A stretch of DNA of 64,000 bases from Nocardia terpenica (GCF_013186535.1 NZ_JABMCZ010000003.1:1674001-1738000); one strand, 5' to 3'. Counted from the stretch's first letter, positions 36,067-45,858 are shown. The notes: generated from the letters alone by a model not told the origin. Numbers and translations: made by a program.

Positions 36067-36855
36067 ATGACCATTCGCCGCCTGATCGTGCTGGCCGTCA
36101 GCGTTGTCCTGGTCGTCGCCGCACTCGCTGTGCTGGCCGCCACCCGGCACCCCGACGCGAGAACACCGGACCGGAGCACACCCGAAACAACCACCGGCAC
36201 ACCGATTGTCCCGTCCCTCGATCCCGGCCGGGTGCCTACCGCCGATCTGCTCGGCAACCGGCTCGAGGTGGTCGGCGACGACGCCGGGCAAGCGCTACCG
36301 CAGGACCCGAGCCTGCGGCCGAGCCCGAGCCTGCCCGACTACCTGTGGATGCCACCGGCACGGTTGCAGTGGCAACGCGGGTGGGGTGGCGCGGCGCTGC
36401 CGGTGTCGGGCAGCGACGGACCCACCCGAATCGACGCCGGGGTCGCCTCCGGCTTCGCCGACACTCCTCAAGGCGCGGCACTGGCCGCTTGCGACGCGAT
36501 CGCCCGCGTCCTCGCAGCACCAGAGGGTGTGTGGCAGACCGTGATCCGGCAACGGTATCTCGGTGCCGGGCCCGCGTTCGAAGACCGGATCGCTCGCTCG
36601 CGCCGGAACACGCCCGATGCCGCGCGGTATGTGACCGTGCCCGACGGGATCCGCATCATGCCGTACCGGCCCGACTTCGCCGTCGTGGAGATCGCGGTCC
36701 CCGCGGACCAGGGCTGGGTGTATTCGACCTGGCCGATGGCCTACACCGACGGCGACTGGCACGTCCGCGTCCCCGACGACATCGACACCCTGTGGGAACC
36801 CGGCGTCCCGATGACCTCGCTCACTGGATTCGGGTCCTGGAAGGACACCCCATGA
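36067..36855 (+). CDS. Single-pass exported protein, paralogue of the lipoprotein
   Basis: 262 aa. An N-terminal membrane anchor (about 5-27) is followed by a Thr/Pro linker and an exported domain with GFADTPQGAALAACDAIARVL and a closing YTDGDWHVRVPDD. The pattern mirrors the preceding lipoprotein, indicating duplication. It ends by ATGA overlap with the TrbL-like gene. The likely role is an assembly or channel component. Confidence 0.72.
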   Translation: MTIRRLIVLAVSVVLVVAALAVLAATRHPDARTPDRSTPETTTGTPIVPSLDPGRVPTADLLGNRLEVVGDDAGQALPQDPSLRPSPSLPDYLWMPPARLQWQRGWGGAALPVSGSDGPTRIDAGVASGFADTPQGAALAACDAIARVLAAPEGVWQTVIRQRYLGAGPAFEDRIARSRRNTPDAARYVTVPDGIRIMPYRPDFAVVEIAVPADQGWVYSTWPMAYTDGDWHVRVPDDIDTLWEPGVPMTSLTGFGSWKDTP

Positions 36856-38312
36856 CCATCGCACTCCTGGCGGTCGATGCCTGGACAGGGGTTCGCACTC
36901 AGATACCGTTGCCCAGCCCTTGTGATCTGCTCAACCCCGCGTTGGATGTCTGCAAACACATCGAGGATTTCACGAAGGGCGCGGCCGGTGACGCTGCCGG
37001 CTCGGTTCTGCGCGACCTCGTCGACACACTTCTTCGCGGCATCACCTCCTTGATTCGAATGGGTCTCACCTGGTGGGTTCGACTGCCGTCCCCCCAACTG
37101 GCCTCGGCCACAGGCGAGCCGGGCCCGATACTCGCGTCGGTCCGGTCCTACACCAGCGGCCTGCAAGTGGTGCTGATGATCGCGGGGATCCTGTTCGCTG
37201 CGGCCCGGCTGGCGGTGGCGAAACGCGGCGCGGTCGCCGGTGAAGCGCAGGAGAGTTTCCTGATCTTCAGTCGGGCCGTGATGGCGTCGATGTTGCTCGG
37301 CGCGGTCATCACCACCGGCACCAAGTGCGGCGACGCGTTCAGCACCTGGGTGATCGACCACGGCGCCGGAGCGGACGTGCGCGGAGTGACCGATCGGCTG
37401 TTCGACGTCGCGGTGCTGACCGCGGGCGGCCTGGGCACCGGCGTCATGCTGGTGCTGGGGTTCCTGGGCACCATCAGCGCACTGATCCAACTGGTGATGC
37501 TGGTCGTGCGCGAGGCGTTTTTAATTCTCGTCGTCGCCGCGTTGCCGCTGTCCGCTGCGGCGGCGGGCACCGGGCCGGGGTCGCAGGCGTATCAGCGGAT
37601 GCTGCAATGGGCGCTCGCGCTGGTGCTGTGGAAACCCGTCGGCGCCTTGGTCTATGCGATCGCGTTCTCCGCAGCCGGGGTGAACGGTGCTGGGCGGCCG
37701 CAAGATCCGCAACTGCTCTTACTCGGCATGATCCTGCTGTTGTCGGTGCCGATCGTGCTGCCGGCACTGATGCGGCTGATCGCGCCCGCCGTCGCCGCCC
37801 TCGGGGGCGGTGGCGGGGGAGCGGCAGTGCTGGCCGGTGGTGCCCTCGGCGTGGGGTTAGGAGTCGGCGGGCGCGGCAAGGGCTTCTCCGGAGCCCGGAA
37901 GGTAACCGAAGGCAGTGAGGCGACCGGGGGCGGGCCGACGTCTCCCTCCGCGGGAGGCGGTGGCTCGGCCCCGACCCCGCCGGGCGGAGGCGGTGTTCGA
38001 CCGTCCGGCGGTGGTGGGGGAGGTGGCAATCCCCCGGCCCCGACCGGGCAAGGGTCCGGGGCGAGTAATCGACCGAGCCGCAATGGCGCGGCGAGCTCCG
38101 GGTCCACCGGCGGGAACCGCGCGAGCGGTAAGGCAGCGGCCGGTGGCGGAGCTGCGGGTGCTGCAGGGGTGGCGGGAGTGGCGATGGCGGCCGGACAGGC
38201 CGCCCAGCACGGGGTGCAGGCGCTGAATTCCTCGGTGGAAGGACCGGCCCCGGAGCCCGGGACGTCAGTGCCGGATCCGAGTAGGCCGGGCCCGATGGAG
38301 GTGCGGCGATGA
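36852..38312 (+). CDS. TrbL/VirB6-like polytopic membrane protein (SCO6881-like)
   Basis: 486 aa. A short exported start with two cysteines (PSPCDLLNPALDVC) precedes about six to seven membrane helices (95-325), including the conserved LIQLVMLVVREAFLILVVAALPL-type segment and a WKP turn (LVLWKPVGALVYAIAF). After residue 330 the protein becomes a long Gly/Pro/Ser-rich cytoplasmic tail. The architecture is that of TrbL/VirB6 proteins that form the inner-membrane gate. ATG 36852 overlaps the preceding stop and the stop overlaps the next start. Confidence 0.8.
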   Translation: MTIALLAVDAWTGVRTQIPLPSPCDLLNPALDVCKHIEDFTKGAAGDAAGSVLRDLVDTLLRGITSLIRMGLTWWVRLPSPQLASATGEPGPILASVRSYTSGLQVVLMIAGILFAAARLAVAKRGAVAGEAQESFLIFSRAVMASMLLGAVITTGTKCGDAFSTWVIDHGAGADVRGVTDRLFDVAVLTAGGLGTGVMLVLGFLGTISALIQLVMLVVREAFLILVVAALPLSAAAAGTGPGSQAYQRMLQWALALVLWKPVGALVYAIAFSAAGVNGAGRPQDPQLLLLGMILLLSVPIVLPALMRLIAPAVAALGGGGGGAAVLAGGALGVGLGVGGRGKGFSGARKVTEGSEATGGGPTSPSAGGGGSAPTPPGGGGVRPSGGGGGGGNPPAPTGQGSGASNRPSRNGAASSGSTGGNRASGKAAAGGGAAGAAGVAGVAMAAGQAAQHGVQALNSSVEGPAPEPGTSVPDPSRPGPMEVRR

Positions 38313-39780
38313 CGACCCGCATGTACGGAAGGTGGGAAAAGCCCCGCAGCGCAGGGTTTTTCGGCCTCACCTGGGGTGTGTCGATGCTGGGCCTGGGTTT
38401 GGTGATCGCGATCATGCTGATTTTCATGGTCACCCACTCGTTGTCGGTGACTGGGATCGCGATCTGTTGTGCGGCAGCGATTTTCGTCCCGATGGCGGTG
38501 ACGATCGGGGGCCGCACCGGCTGGGAGATCGCGGTCCTGCGGATCCAATTCGCGCTCGCCCGTAGCCGCGGCGAGTTGGAGTATCGCAGCGGTCGCTTCT
38601 CCTCGATCCCGGGCACGGCGAGATTGCCGGGGCTGTTGGCGGATTCGTGGCTGACCGAGTACGAGACACCGGGTGGGAAACGGTTCGGGCTGATCCATGT
38701 CCGGCGCACCGATCACTACACGGTCGTGTTGCGGGTTATCCCGCGCGGGCGCGAGTTGGTGGATCAGACCCAGATCGACGACTGGGTCAGCGAATACGGG
38801 AACTTTCTGGCTAGTCAGTCGCGTGGTGGTGAGGTGGTGGCGGTGACCTCGGTGCTGGACACCGTGGTGGAAACCCATCTGCGGCAGCACCGCGAGGTCG
38901 CCCGTCTGCTGCGCCCGCAGGCCCCCGAGTTCGCGCGGGCGGTGATGCGGGAGGCCGCCGCCGATATCGGCGGGGTCGGGGTGCGGGTCGAGGCCCGCGT
39001 CGCGCTCACCTATCGCGCCATCGGCAGGGGCAGGGGTCGCCGCGACATCGCCGAGCAGGCCCGCGAGATCAGCCAACGACTCCAGGCGCGTTATCGCAGC
39101 TGGCGCGTGCCGGGCTGCCCGCGACGCCGCTGGAAGCGTGGGAAGTGCTGGGATTGGTGCGGTCACGGTATGACCTGGCCGCCCAGCGTGACATCGAGCT
39201 AGCCGGTCGCGACCTGACCGGCACCCAGTCGTGGGACACGGTCGGGCCGATCGCGCACAGCGACCGTTGGGATCATCTCGTTCACGACGGCGCGCGGTCG
39301 ATCACCTGGGAGATGGACGCCGCGCCCCGCGGCGCGGTCCTGGAAACCGGGCTGGAAGAACTGCTGAAACCTCGTGCGGACGTGCCCCGCAAACGCGTCG
39401 CGATCATCTATCGGCTGCATTCGGCGGCCGAGGCCACCGACATCGTCGACTCCGATTTCCGGGATGCGTTGGCCGCCGAGCAAACCGAGCGTGGTGTGCC
39501 CGGCGCGGCAGCGTCAATCCGCGTCCAGAACACCGGTGCCGCCCGCCAGGAACAAGCCCAAGGCGCTGGGCTCACCCGGTTCGGCGCGTTGATCACCATC
39601 ACCGATCATCTCGGCGGGGATATGCCGGGCATCGAGGCGTCGGTCGAAGCGATGGCGGCGGCGGCGCGGCTGGGAGTGCGCCGCTGCTACGCCTACCAGG
39701 CCGCAGCCTTCGCCGCCAGTCTCGGCATCGGCGTCATCCTGCCCGAGCACACCTCGATCTCCAAGCGGGTCTCGTTATGA
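38309..39780 (+). pseudogene. SCO6880-family conjugation protein, frameshifted
   Basis: The N-terminal frame (38309-39202) has two membrane helices (about 19-62) and the SCO6880 pattern up to SQRLQARYRS. It then reads into nonsense with Cys/Arg/Trp. The true continuation, ARAGLPATPLEAWEVLGLVRSRYDLAAQRD, lies in the +1 frame and runs to 39780 (open from 39145 on its own). A single missing base near 39098-39103, as if AGCCTGG had become AGCTGG, explains it. Full length would be about 490 aa, normal for the family. The protein is a core PrgI-type part of this T4SS. It may be a sequencing error, or a lesion that disables transfer. Confidence 0.82.
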
Positions 39781-41555
39781 CCCCACTACGGAACAAAGCC
39801 CCGCACACGCGAAAGACCATGCAGATCGCGGGAATTCGTGTCCTGACCCCGCAGGCCCGCGCCGCCGCCGAAGCCGCCGCGACCACGCGCGGGTGGCGCG
39901 GAATGCGGGCGCGGGCGGTGTTGTCCAGCGACGACCACCGCCACGCCACGGCGGCGCGGCGCGGCGAGGATCGCGCGCGCGACGGGTTCGACCGGCCGCT
40001 GGCGCGGCTGACCGACCGCGGCTACGCCGGGCCAGGGGGTGGGCGCGCGGCGGTGGTGCCCGCGATGCCGGAATGGCGCGCCACCACCGTGCAGGTGGCC
40101 GGGTTGTGGCCGTTCGCGGTCGGTGCCGTCGCCCCGGTGATCGGCACCCCGGTCGGCTCCCATTACGTGACCGGCGCCCCCGTGCACTTCGACCCCATGT
40201 CCTGGTTCCTGCGTGGGCACCTCACCGCGCCGATCGCGTTCGTGCTGGCACTCAACGGATTCGGCAAATCCACGTTCATTCGCCGCTTGGTGACCGGGGC
40301 GGTCGCGGCCGGGGAAACCGTGTTGTGCATGGGTGACAGCAAACCCGACTACCGGGACCTCGTGCAACGGCTCGACGGTCAGGTGATCGATGTCGGCTAC
40401 GGCTACGCCAGCATCAACCCGCTCGCCGTCGGTGCGCTCGGGTCGATCATCGACAGGCTGACCGACCCCGACCAGCGCCGCCAAGTCGCCGCCCGGGTGG
40501 AGGCCGGGCAGGTCATGATCGTGGCCGGACTGATCGAACTCGTGCGCGGGGCTCGGGTCGCCGACTACGAGGAAACGCTGATCGCCGCTGGGCTGCGCCA
40601 GCTCTACAGTCCCGCAGGTGGTTTCACCTCGGACCAGCCGCCGCTGCTGTCGGATCTGCTCACGGTCATCGGTGAGGGCGGGGACCGGATGCGCGAATTC
40701 GCGGAGGAGGACTCCTCGCAGGCGTACCGAAACAGCACCAAAGCCTTGCGGCGGTCGCTACGCGCGCTGATCGAGGGGCCGTGGGGTGGCATTTTCGATG
40801 CCCAGACCAGCGTCCCACTGGATCTCACGAGCCCCGCAGTATGCATCGACGTCTCCCGCATTCCCGAAGGCGACACGAAACTGCTGGCCGCGGTGCTGAT
40901 GGTCTGCTGGAGTGAGGGATTCGGGGCCGTCGCCGCGGCGCACGCCCTCGCCGACGCGGGCCTCGGCCCCGCTCGCACCTTCGGTGTGATCATGGACGAG
41001 ATCTGGCGGGTACTCGGTGCGGGTCCAGCCATGGTCGACCGCACCGACGCCCTCACCCGGCTCAACCGTGGTTTGGGCACCGAGCTGATCATGTGCAGCC
41101 ACACCCTCAAAGACCTCGCCAGCTTTGATAGTGTTGCGGCACAGTCGAAAGCCCTCGGATTCTTCGAGAGAGCGCGCGCCAAAGTTATCGGTCCGGTCGG
41201 GCCGGAGGAGATCGACCGCCTGCGCGCCGCAGTCGCCATCAGCGAGACCGAGAAACTACTCATTACCTCCTGGGCCGCACCCCGCCCACCCAGCGATGAC
41301 CACACCGACGCTTCTCAAGTGCCACCCGGGACCGGTTGCTTCCTGCTCAAAACCGGGGAAGCCAACGAGCCCGGTATCCCGTTCCGGCTGACCATCACAC
41401 CGAGCGAGCGGGATGCCGACATTCACAACACGAACCGGCGTTTCAGCCATCTCACCCGCACCGGAACGGTAGGTACGCCGCGGTTGGTGGACTCGGAGTG
41501 CGGCGAGGCGGCACAGGATCATGTGGCCGCCGATCGGCAGGGGGCAAGCAGGTGA
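39777..41555 (+). CDS. VirB4-like T4SS ATPase
   Basis: 592 aa. Walker A ALNGFGKST lies at residues 158-166 and Walker B FGVIMDE at 402-408, with sensor-type Q/S residues after it (MCSHTLKDL). The order and spacing match VirB4/TraC proteins that energise mating-channel assembly and substrate transfer. It is shorter than VirB4 of Gram-negatives (about 800 aa), as usual for SCO6880-type systems, where the N-terminal half is provided by the neighbouring protein. ATG overlaps the SCO6880 stop by ATGA. Confidence 0.9.
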   Translation: MTPLRNKAPHTRKTMQIAGIRVLTPQARAAAEAAATTRGWRGMRARAVLSSDDHRHATAARRGEDRARDGFDRPLARLTDRGYAGPGGGRAAVVPAMPEWRATTVQVAGLWPFAVGAVAPVIGTPVGSHYVTGAPVHFDPMSWFLRGHLTAPIAFVLALNGFGKSTFIRRLVTGAVAAGETVLCMGDSKPDYRDLVQRLDGQVIDVGYGYASINPLAVGALGSIIDRLTDPDQRRQVAARVEAGQVMIVAGLIELVRGARVADYEETLIAAGLRQLYSPAGGFTSDQPPLLSDLLTVIGEGGDRMREFAEEDSSQAYRNSTKALRRSLRALIEGPWGGIFDAQTSVPLDLTSPAVCIDVSRIPEGDTKLLAAVLMVCWSEGFGAVAAAHALADAGLGPARTFGVIMDEIWRVLGAGPAMVDRTDALTRLNRGLGTELIMCSHTLKDLASFDSVAAQSKALGFFERARAKVIGPVGPEEIDRLRAAVAISETEKLLITSWAAPRPPSDDHTDASQVPPGTGCFLLKTGEANEPGIPFRLTITPSERDADIHNTNRRFSHLTRTGTVGTPRLVDSECGEAAQDHVAADRQGASR

Positions 41556-41558
41556 GCC

Positions 41559-42683
41559 GTGAACGCTGTGAAAGCCGCTGTGGCGCTGACGCTATCGAGC
41601 ACGCTCGTACTGCTTGTGGTGATCGTGGTGATCGGCGGCGGGCCGGGTATCTCGTGCGCGGCGACGGTCGACGGTGGAGGAGTGACCGGCCGGACCGGGG
41701 GGCCGGTGGCGGGTATGTCGGAGCGGCAACTCCAGTTGGCGCGCAACGGGGTCGCGATCGGCAAACAGCGGCGCGAGCCCGCGCCGGTGATCGTGGCCGA
41801 ACTGGCCGCGCAGATCACCGAATCCACCCTCCGGAATTTGGCGAATCCCGCTGTGCCGCAATCGCTGACCTACGCCAACGACGGGCTCGGTTACGACCAC
41901 GACTCGGTCGGCCCACACCAGATGCGCGCCAGTGTCTGGGGTGCGGCCGGGATCGCGGCGTTGATGACCCCGCCGTATCAGTTCAACTGGTTCTACACCC
42001 AAGCCGACCGAGTGACCGGCCGCGACCGGATGTCGGTCGCCGATATTGCCCAGGCTGTGGAGAACTCGGCCCCGGACGCCTACGGCGCGAGTCTGGACCT
42101 AGCGCAACGCCTGTACCAGATGTTCGCGGGCATCGACGTGTCCCAGCTGCCCGCAGCGCCGGGGCAGACGCCGGGCGGGTGCGGGACCGACGGGCAGGGC
42201 GCACCCCTGACCCAGGACCAGGAGGCGTTCGGGCAGGCCGTGATCCGCGCCGCCACTCGCTGGATCGGCACCCCCTACGTGTGGGGCGGCGGCGACTTCT
42301 CCGGCCCCACCAATGGTGGTTTCGACTGCTCCGCGCTGGTGCAGTACGCGCTGTTCCAAGCCTCCGGCGGACGCATCCGGTTGCCCCGCACCACCCGGGA
42401 ACAGGTCAACGCCCCGGGCGCACAACCGATCCCGTTCAACGACCGGCAACCGGGGGATCTGATCTTCTTCACCGACCCCGGCGAGACGGCGCCGCATCAC
42501 GTCGCGGTGTATGTGGGCCGCGACCAGCACGGCCAAGACGTGATCGTGCACGCGCCCGAGAGCGGCCAGACCGTCACCCTGGCACCGCTCTGGCGCAGCG
42601 AGCACCTGGACGTACGCCGCTACAGCCTGCCCGGCACCAGCTCACCTGTAGGATCTCATGCTTCGCTTGCGCCTTCTCAGTGA
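41559..42683 (+). CDS. NlpC/P60 peptidoglycan hydrolase of the T4SS
   Basis: 374 aa. One N-terminal membrane anchor (about residues 8-26) is followed by a domain with LTYANDGLGYDHDSVGPHQMRASVWG that replaces the lysozyme-type part of other mating hydrolases. A C-terminal NlpC/P60 (C40) domain has Cys257 (FDCSALVQY), His314 (HHVAVYVG) and His331. It should cut cell-wall peptides outside the membrane to let the mating channel through, the role of VirB1 in other systems. GTG 41559 follows the ATPase stop by three bases. A terminator follows. Confidence 0.9.
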   Translation: MNAVKAAVALTLSSTLVLLVVIVVIGGGPGISCAATVDGGGVTGRTGGPVAGMSERQLQLARNGVAIGKQRREPAPVIVAELAAQITESTLRNLANPAVPQSLTYANDGLGYDHDSVGPHQMRASVWGAAGIAALMTPPYQFNWFYTQADRVTGRDRMSVADIAQAVENSAPDAYGASLDLAQRLYQMFAGIDVSQLPAAPGQTPGGCGTDGQGAPLTQDQEAFGQAVIRAATRWIGTPYVWGGGDFSGPTNGGFDCSALVQYALFQASGGRIRLPRTTREQVNAPGAQPIPFNDRQPGDLIFFTDPGETAPHHVAVYVGRDQHGQDVIVHAPESGQTVTLAPLWRSEHLDVRRYSLPGTSSPVGSHASLAPSQ

Positions 42684-42690
42684 TTTTGCG

Positions 42691-42716
42691 CCGGTCTTGC
42701 GCTTGCGCAAGACCGG
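42691..42716. terminator. Hairpin between convergent genes
   Basis: A perfect 11-bp stem, CCGGTCTTGCG (42691-42701) with CGCAAGACCGG (42706-42716), closes a CTTG loop. It lies just after the NlpC/P60 stop and can also serve the opposing cation-efflux gene. It marks the end of the first transcription block of the secretion locus. Confidence 0.8.
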
Positions 42717-42772
42717 TGAGAATCAGGCTCGTCCCGTCGGTGCCTGCCGGACGGACATGGCGTGGGCTGTTG

Positions 42773-43402
42773 TCAGTCGTTGCTGGAGAAGATTTCTCGC
42801 ACCTCGCGCAACGCGTAGACGACCAGGACGTATCCGGCGACGGGGTCTGCCCACCACCAGCCGACAAGGCTGTTGAGCAGCAGGCCGAGCAACACAGCGA
42901 CAGCGAGCAACCCGTCGATGAGGGTGACACGGCCTTCCGTGGCCAGGACAGGGTTGCCGAGCGCAGCGCCGGTGCGGGCCTTACCCGCAGCGAGAGCGAA
43001 CATCGCAATAGCGGTGACGGCGGTCCAGGCGATTCCCAGCGGGGAGTGCTCGGGGTGGAAGCCGGTAGCCAGGACGACGGTGGATTGCGCCAGCAGATAC
43101 ACCGCCAGCGCGGCGAATCCAATGCCGATCACCCGCAGCGCGAAGCGTTGACGTGCTTCGCCCGTGCCGGTCAGTTCCCAGATCACAACAGTCGACGCAC
43201 CGATCTCGATCAACGAATCCAGCCCGAACCCAGCCAGCGCGACCGATCGGGCGGTGAACGCGGCGACAGCGAGCACGACGATACCGACCACGTTCCACCC
43301 GAGCGTGGCGTATTCCAGCGCGAATCCTCTGCGCAGCAAGGATCGCCGGAGGGGGTCATCGAGGCTGGTCACCAGAGCAGTCTCACACGTCGGCGTGCCC
43401 AT
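42773..43402 (-). CDS. Cation diffusion facilitator-like membrane protein
   Basis: 209 aa with five to six membrane helices. The metal-site pattern of cation efflux proteins is visible: AGFGLDSLIEIGAS in helix 2 and EGRVTLIDGLLAVAVLLGLLLN with WWWADPVAGYVLV in helices 5-6. The C-terminal cytoplasmic metal-binding domain of typical CDF exporters is absent, so it is a short form. It is the only clear membrane-transport gene on the minus strand inside the secretion locus, and looks inserted. ATG 43402 is used; no strong ribosome site is seen. Confidence 0.8.
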   Translation of the reverse strand: MGTPTCETALVTSLDDPLRRSLLRRGFALEYATLGWNVVGIVVLAVAAFTARSVALAGFGLDSLIEIGASTVVIWELTGTGEARQRFALRVIGIGFAALAVYLLAQSTVVLATGFHPEHSPLGIAWTAVTAIAMFALAAGKARTGAALGNPVLATEGRVTLIDGLLAVAVLLGLLLNSLVGWWWADPVAGYVLVVYALREVREIFSSND

Positions 43403-43671
43403 ACGCACGCGGGTAGGGCACCCGTCGGTGAGGTTGGGCGATGCCTCACCTCACCACGCCGGTCTTGGCACCTCAACCCAGCAACTCTGACAACCCGAGG
43501 AAAGCGCAATGCCGATGGGAAACCGCTGCGCAAAAACGGAGAGAAACACCATGATCCGCCCACTTCGCTACGGCCGGAAGCGCAAACAAGAACGAGAACC
43601 TACATCACCACCACCACTGTCGCCAATACACGGCACCGGATCCGGCGACGAGCAATGAAGGGAAAACTGTT

Positions 43672-44166
43672 GTGACAAACCACAATTCGGATTCGATCAC
43701 CTCTGATAGCAGCTCTGGGAAGCGGACCGTGGATGCGCGCCGAGCCCTGGAATCGGGGAGTGGACCGCAGCTGTTGCTGTGGTCGGCGGCATCGCGGCAG
43801 GCAATCGCGTTGTGTCGGCAGGACGGGCTGCCGGTCTGGCACGCCCAGTTCCGCCACGGCTTGGTCGTCGACAGTGCGGCGGCCGCCGCCGAGCTCGCCG
43901 CGTTGCAGGCGATCGTGGTGGCCGGACGCGCCTGCCGCCGCGCGGGAATCGGTGTCGCGATCCTGCATCTGGTCATTGCTGGTCAGCACGACCTGTCGAT
44001 GGGAGCGATCCACGCCGCCGCGTTCGCCGAGGGCCTGCTGCTCAACCTCAGCGTCGACGACGCCGCCGCCAACCCCGCGGTCGGACATCTGAACGACCGG
44101 GCACCGATCTTCTGGCGCAGCACCAGCCTCGACCAGCTGCTCTACGACCCAGGACGGCCGCTATGA
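43672..44166 (+). CDS. Hypothetical protein, cytoplasmic
   Basis: 164 aa from GTG 43672 behind GAAGGG. A Ser-rich N-terminus precedes an alpha/beta segment (LLLWSAASRQAIALCRQDGLPVW, then AAAAAELAALQAIVVAGRACRRAG). No signal peptide or membrane helix, and no family recognised. It begins the second gene block of the locus and overlaps the lipoprotein gene after it by ATGA. Confidence 0.7.
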   Translation: MTNHNSDSITSDSSSGKRTVDARRALESGSGPQLLLWSAASRQAIALCRQDGLPVWHAQFRHGLVVDSAAAAAELAALQAIVVAGRACRRAGIGVAILHLVIAGQHDLSMGAIHAAAFAEGLLLNLSVDDAAANPAVGHLNDRAPIFWRSTSLDQLLYDPGRPL

Positions 44167-44708
44167 CCCGCCCCGCCCGCGCGTTGATCGTGGTGATCGG
44201 GGTGCTCGCGGTCGCGGCGTGCACCAGCGGCGAACACCCGTCGGCGCACACCGCACACGACGGTGCTTGTGCCGGGCCGGGATTCACCGCACCGTTCGAG
44301 CAGGTGGACCCATGCGCGGCCGCGGGGGTCATGACCGCCGCCGTCACGGCGATCTTCAGCTACCGCCCCGCGCAGCAGTCCGATCCGCGGGCGGCGTTCC
44401 GCAGCGCGGAAGCGTTGATGGAGCCGGGGTTCGCGGCTGGTGGTGAACCGGCGGCCGTGGTGCTGGCCCCCGTCCCGGCCGTCGTCTGGCGGCACTGGCA
44501 GACCACCGGGACCTCGGTCGCGGCATCGGTGCAGGTGACCGGTGACGATCACCCCACCGATACCGCCACCGCGGCGGCCCGTGTCCTCGCGGTGCAGCTG
44601 CGCCCCAGCGACGGTGAAGCCGCGATCGGATTCGCCGCCTACACCCGGGCCAGCCGCGCGAATCCCGGTGCGGGATGGCTGGTTTCGGGAATCGAGGTGC
44701 GGCAATGA
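44163..44708 (+). CDS. Lipoprotein, Mce-associated/VirB8-like
   Basis: 181 aa. The signal ends in the lipobox VAAC (Cys near 20). The exported part has MTAAVTAIFSYRPAQQSDPRAAFRSAEALM, a pattern seen in NTF2-like Mce-associated and VirB8-type proteins, and ends WLVSGIEVRQ. It is likely a lipid-anchored channel accessory. Both ends are coupled to neighbours by ATGA overlaps. Confidence 0.7.
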   Translation: MTRPARALIVVIGVLAVAACTSGEHPSAHTAHDGACAGPGFTAPFEQVDPCAAAGVMTAAVTAIFSYRPAQQSDPRAAFRSAEALMEPGFAAGGEPAAVVLAPVPAVVWRHWQTTGTSVAASVQVTGDDHPTDTATAAARVLAVQLRPSDGEAAIGFAAYTRASRANPGAGWLVSGIEVRQ

Positions 44709-45787
44709 ACTCGCCCGATCCGATCGCCCAGGGCGGCAGAGACTTCGCGCAGATGTTCACCCAGGCCATGCAGAGCGCGGCGATGACAGTCAATGTGCTG
44801 CAACGCTTCACCGCGGAGGGCCGCGACGGTCAGATCCACCAGCTGAAGGTCGCCGGTTACATCGACCGCGCCCGGAAAGCGCAGGAAGTCCACGATCTGG
44901 AGATCGCCGTCAAGACGGTGGAGAAACAGACGGCCGAGGACAAGAAGACCAACCAGCGCGAGACCGACGCCGCGTTCGAGCGGCGGCGCGAGGAGAAACA
45001 CCAGCTCGAGCTGGAACTGGCGAAGGAGCGCAACGCCGACCGTAAGGAGGCCGACGAGGCATACCAAAGGCGGCAGGACGCGAAACATTCCCTCGAAGTG
45101 CGGGGCATGCGTGCCGACCTGAACCAGAAGGATGCGCTGCACAGCCAGAAGCTGCGCCGGGGAGGCAACTGGGCCGTGCAGGACCGGCACCTGCACGCGA
45201 AGAACGTCGCACTCGCGAACACGAAGATCGAGTTCGAGCAGCTGCGGATCGATCATCGGCGGGCGGTGCTGGGGCTGACTGAAACCCTCGAGCAGTCCGG
45301 CCGGACCGAGGCCCGAGCGGCGACCGCGGCGGCGGCGTGGGCGGCGGCGCACGCCACCGCGGACCTGTCGGAGGAACACCAGCGGTGGGCCGACGCGTTC
45401 GCCGTGCGCTACGGCGAGGACACCGGCGAGGAACCGGACACCCTGCTGAACACGGCCTCGGAGTCGGCGAGTCACGGGGCGGATACCGGTGATGCGGCCG
45501 AGCGGCCGCGGGGGGTATCGACACTGGTCGAGGCGCTGGCCGAGGTCCTCGTGTCCGGGAACAGCGACCTGGTCATTGCGAAAAACTCGCCGGGCGCGGC
45601 CGACGCGGGCCGGGGGCCCGGCTTCGCGATCGGTGAGGCGGTCTCGGTGCTGATGCCCGATGGCTCGCTGGCCGAGGTCTTTGTGCCGCCGCACCTGTCC
45701 CCGGAGCCGCACCTGTCCCCGGAACCGGACAGGACCACGGACCCGGGGCCGGAACCGCCGTCTATGGATCCGGGGGTGGAGTTATGA
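44705..45787 (+). CDS. Coiled-coil protein heading the paralogue array
   Basis: 360 aa, soluble. Residues 40-150 are a highly charged coiled coil (KTVEKQTAEDKKTNQRETD and following). A helical middle part and a proline-rich tail carrying a doubled PHLSPEP, ending GVEL, follow. The same last four residues end the proteins at 56960 and 58893. It stands directly before the tandem paralogues and could be a scaffold. No family recognised. Its stop overlaps the first linking mini-ORF. Confidence 0.75.
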   Translation: MNSPDPIAQGGRDFAQMFTQAMQSAAMTVNVLQRFTAEGRDGQIHQLKVAGYIDRARKAQEVHDLEIAVKTVEKQTAEDKKTNQRETDAAFERRREEKHQLELELAKERNADRKEADEAYQRRQDAKHSLEVRGMRADLNQKDALHSQKLRRGGNWAVQDRHLHAKNVALANTKIEFEQLRIDHRRAVLGLTETLEQSGRTEARAATAAAAWAAAHATADLSEEHQRWADAFAVRYGEDTGEEPDTLLNTASESASHGADTGDAAERPRGVSTLVEALAEVLVSGNSDLVIAKNSPGAADAGRGPGFAIGEAVSVLMPDGSLAEVFVPPHLSPEPHLSPEPDRTTDPGPEPPSMDPGVEL

Positions 45788-45858
45788 CCGCCGGTGACCT
45801 ATCCCGGGCGCGCGGTCGCGGATCTCGGCGGCTGGATGAGGTCCGGTGGGCGCCATGA
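45784..45858 (+). CDS. Linking mini-ORF 1 (24 aa)
   Basis: ATG 45784 overlaps the upstream stop (ATGA) and the TGA at 45856 overlaps ATG 45855 of the next gene (ATGA). The peptide is Arg-rich and ends RWAP. It resembles the mini-ORFs at 46826 and 47871 in length and in the W-x-x end. Best read as a translational-coupling ORF; a peptide function is possible. Confidence 0.5.
   Translation: MTAGDLSRARGRGSRRLDEVRWAP

Noticed and set aside
37652..39166. A 504-codon Pro/Ala/Arg-rich minus frame
   Set aside because: Antisense to the TrbL-like tail and the SCO6880-family gene; no ribosome site and no family pattern.
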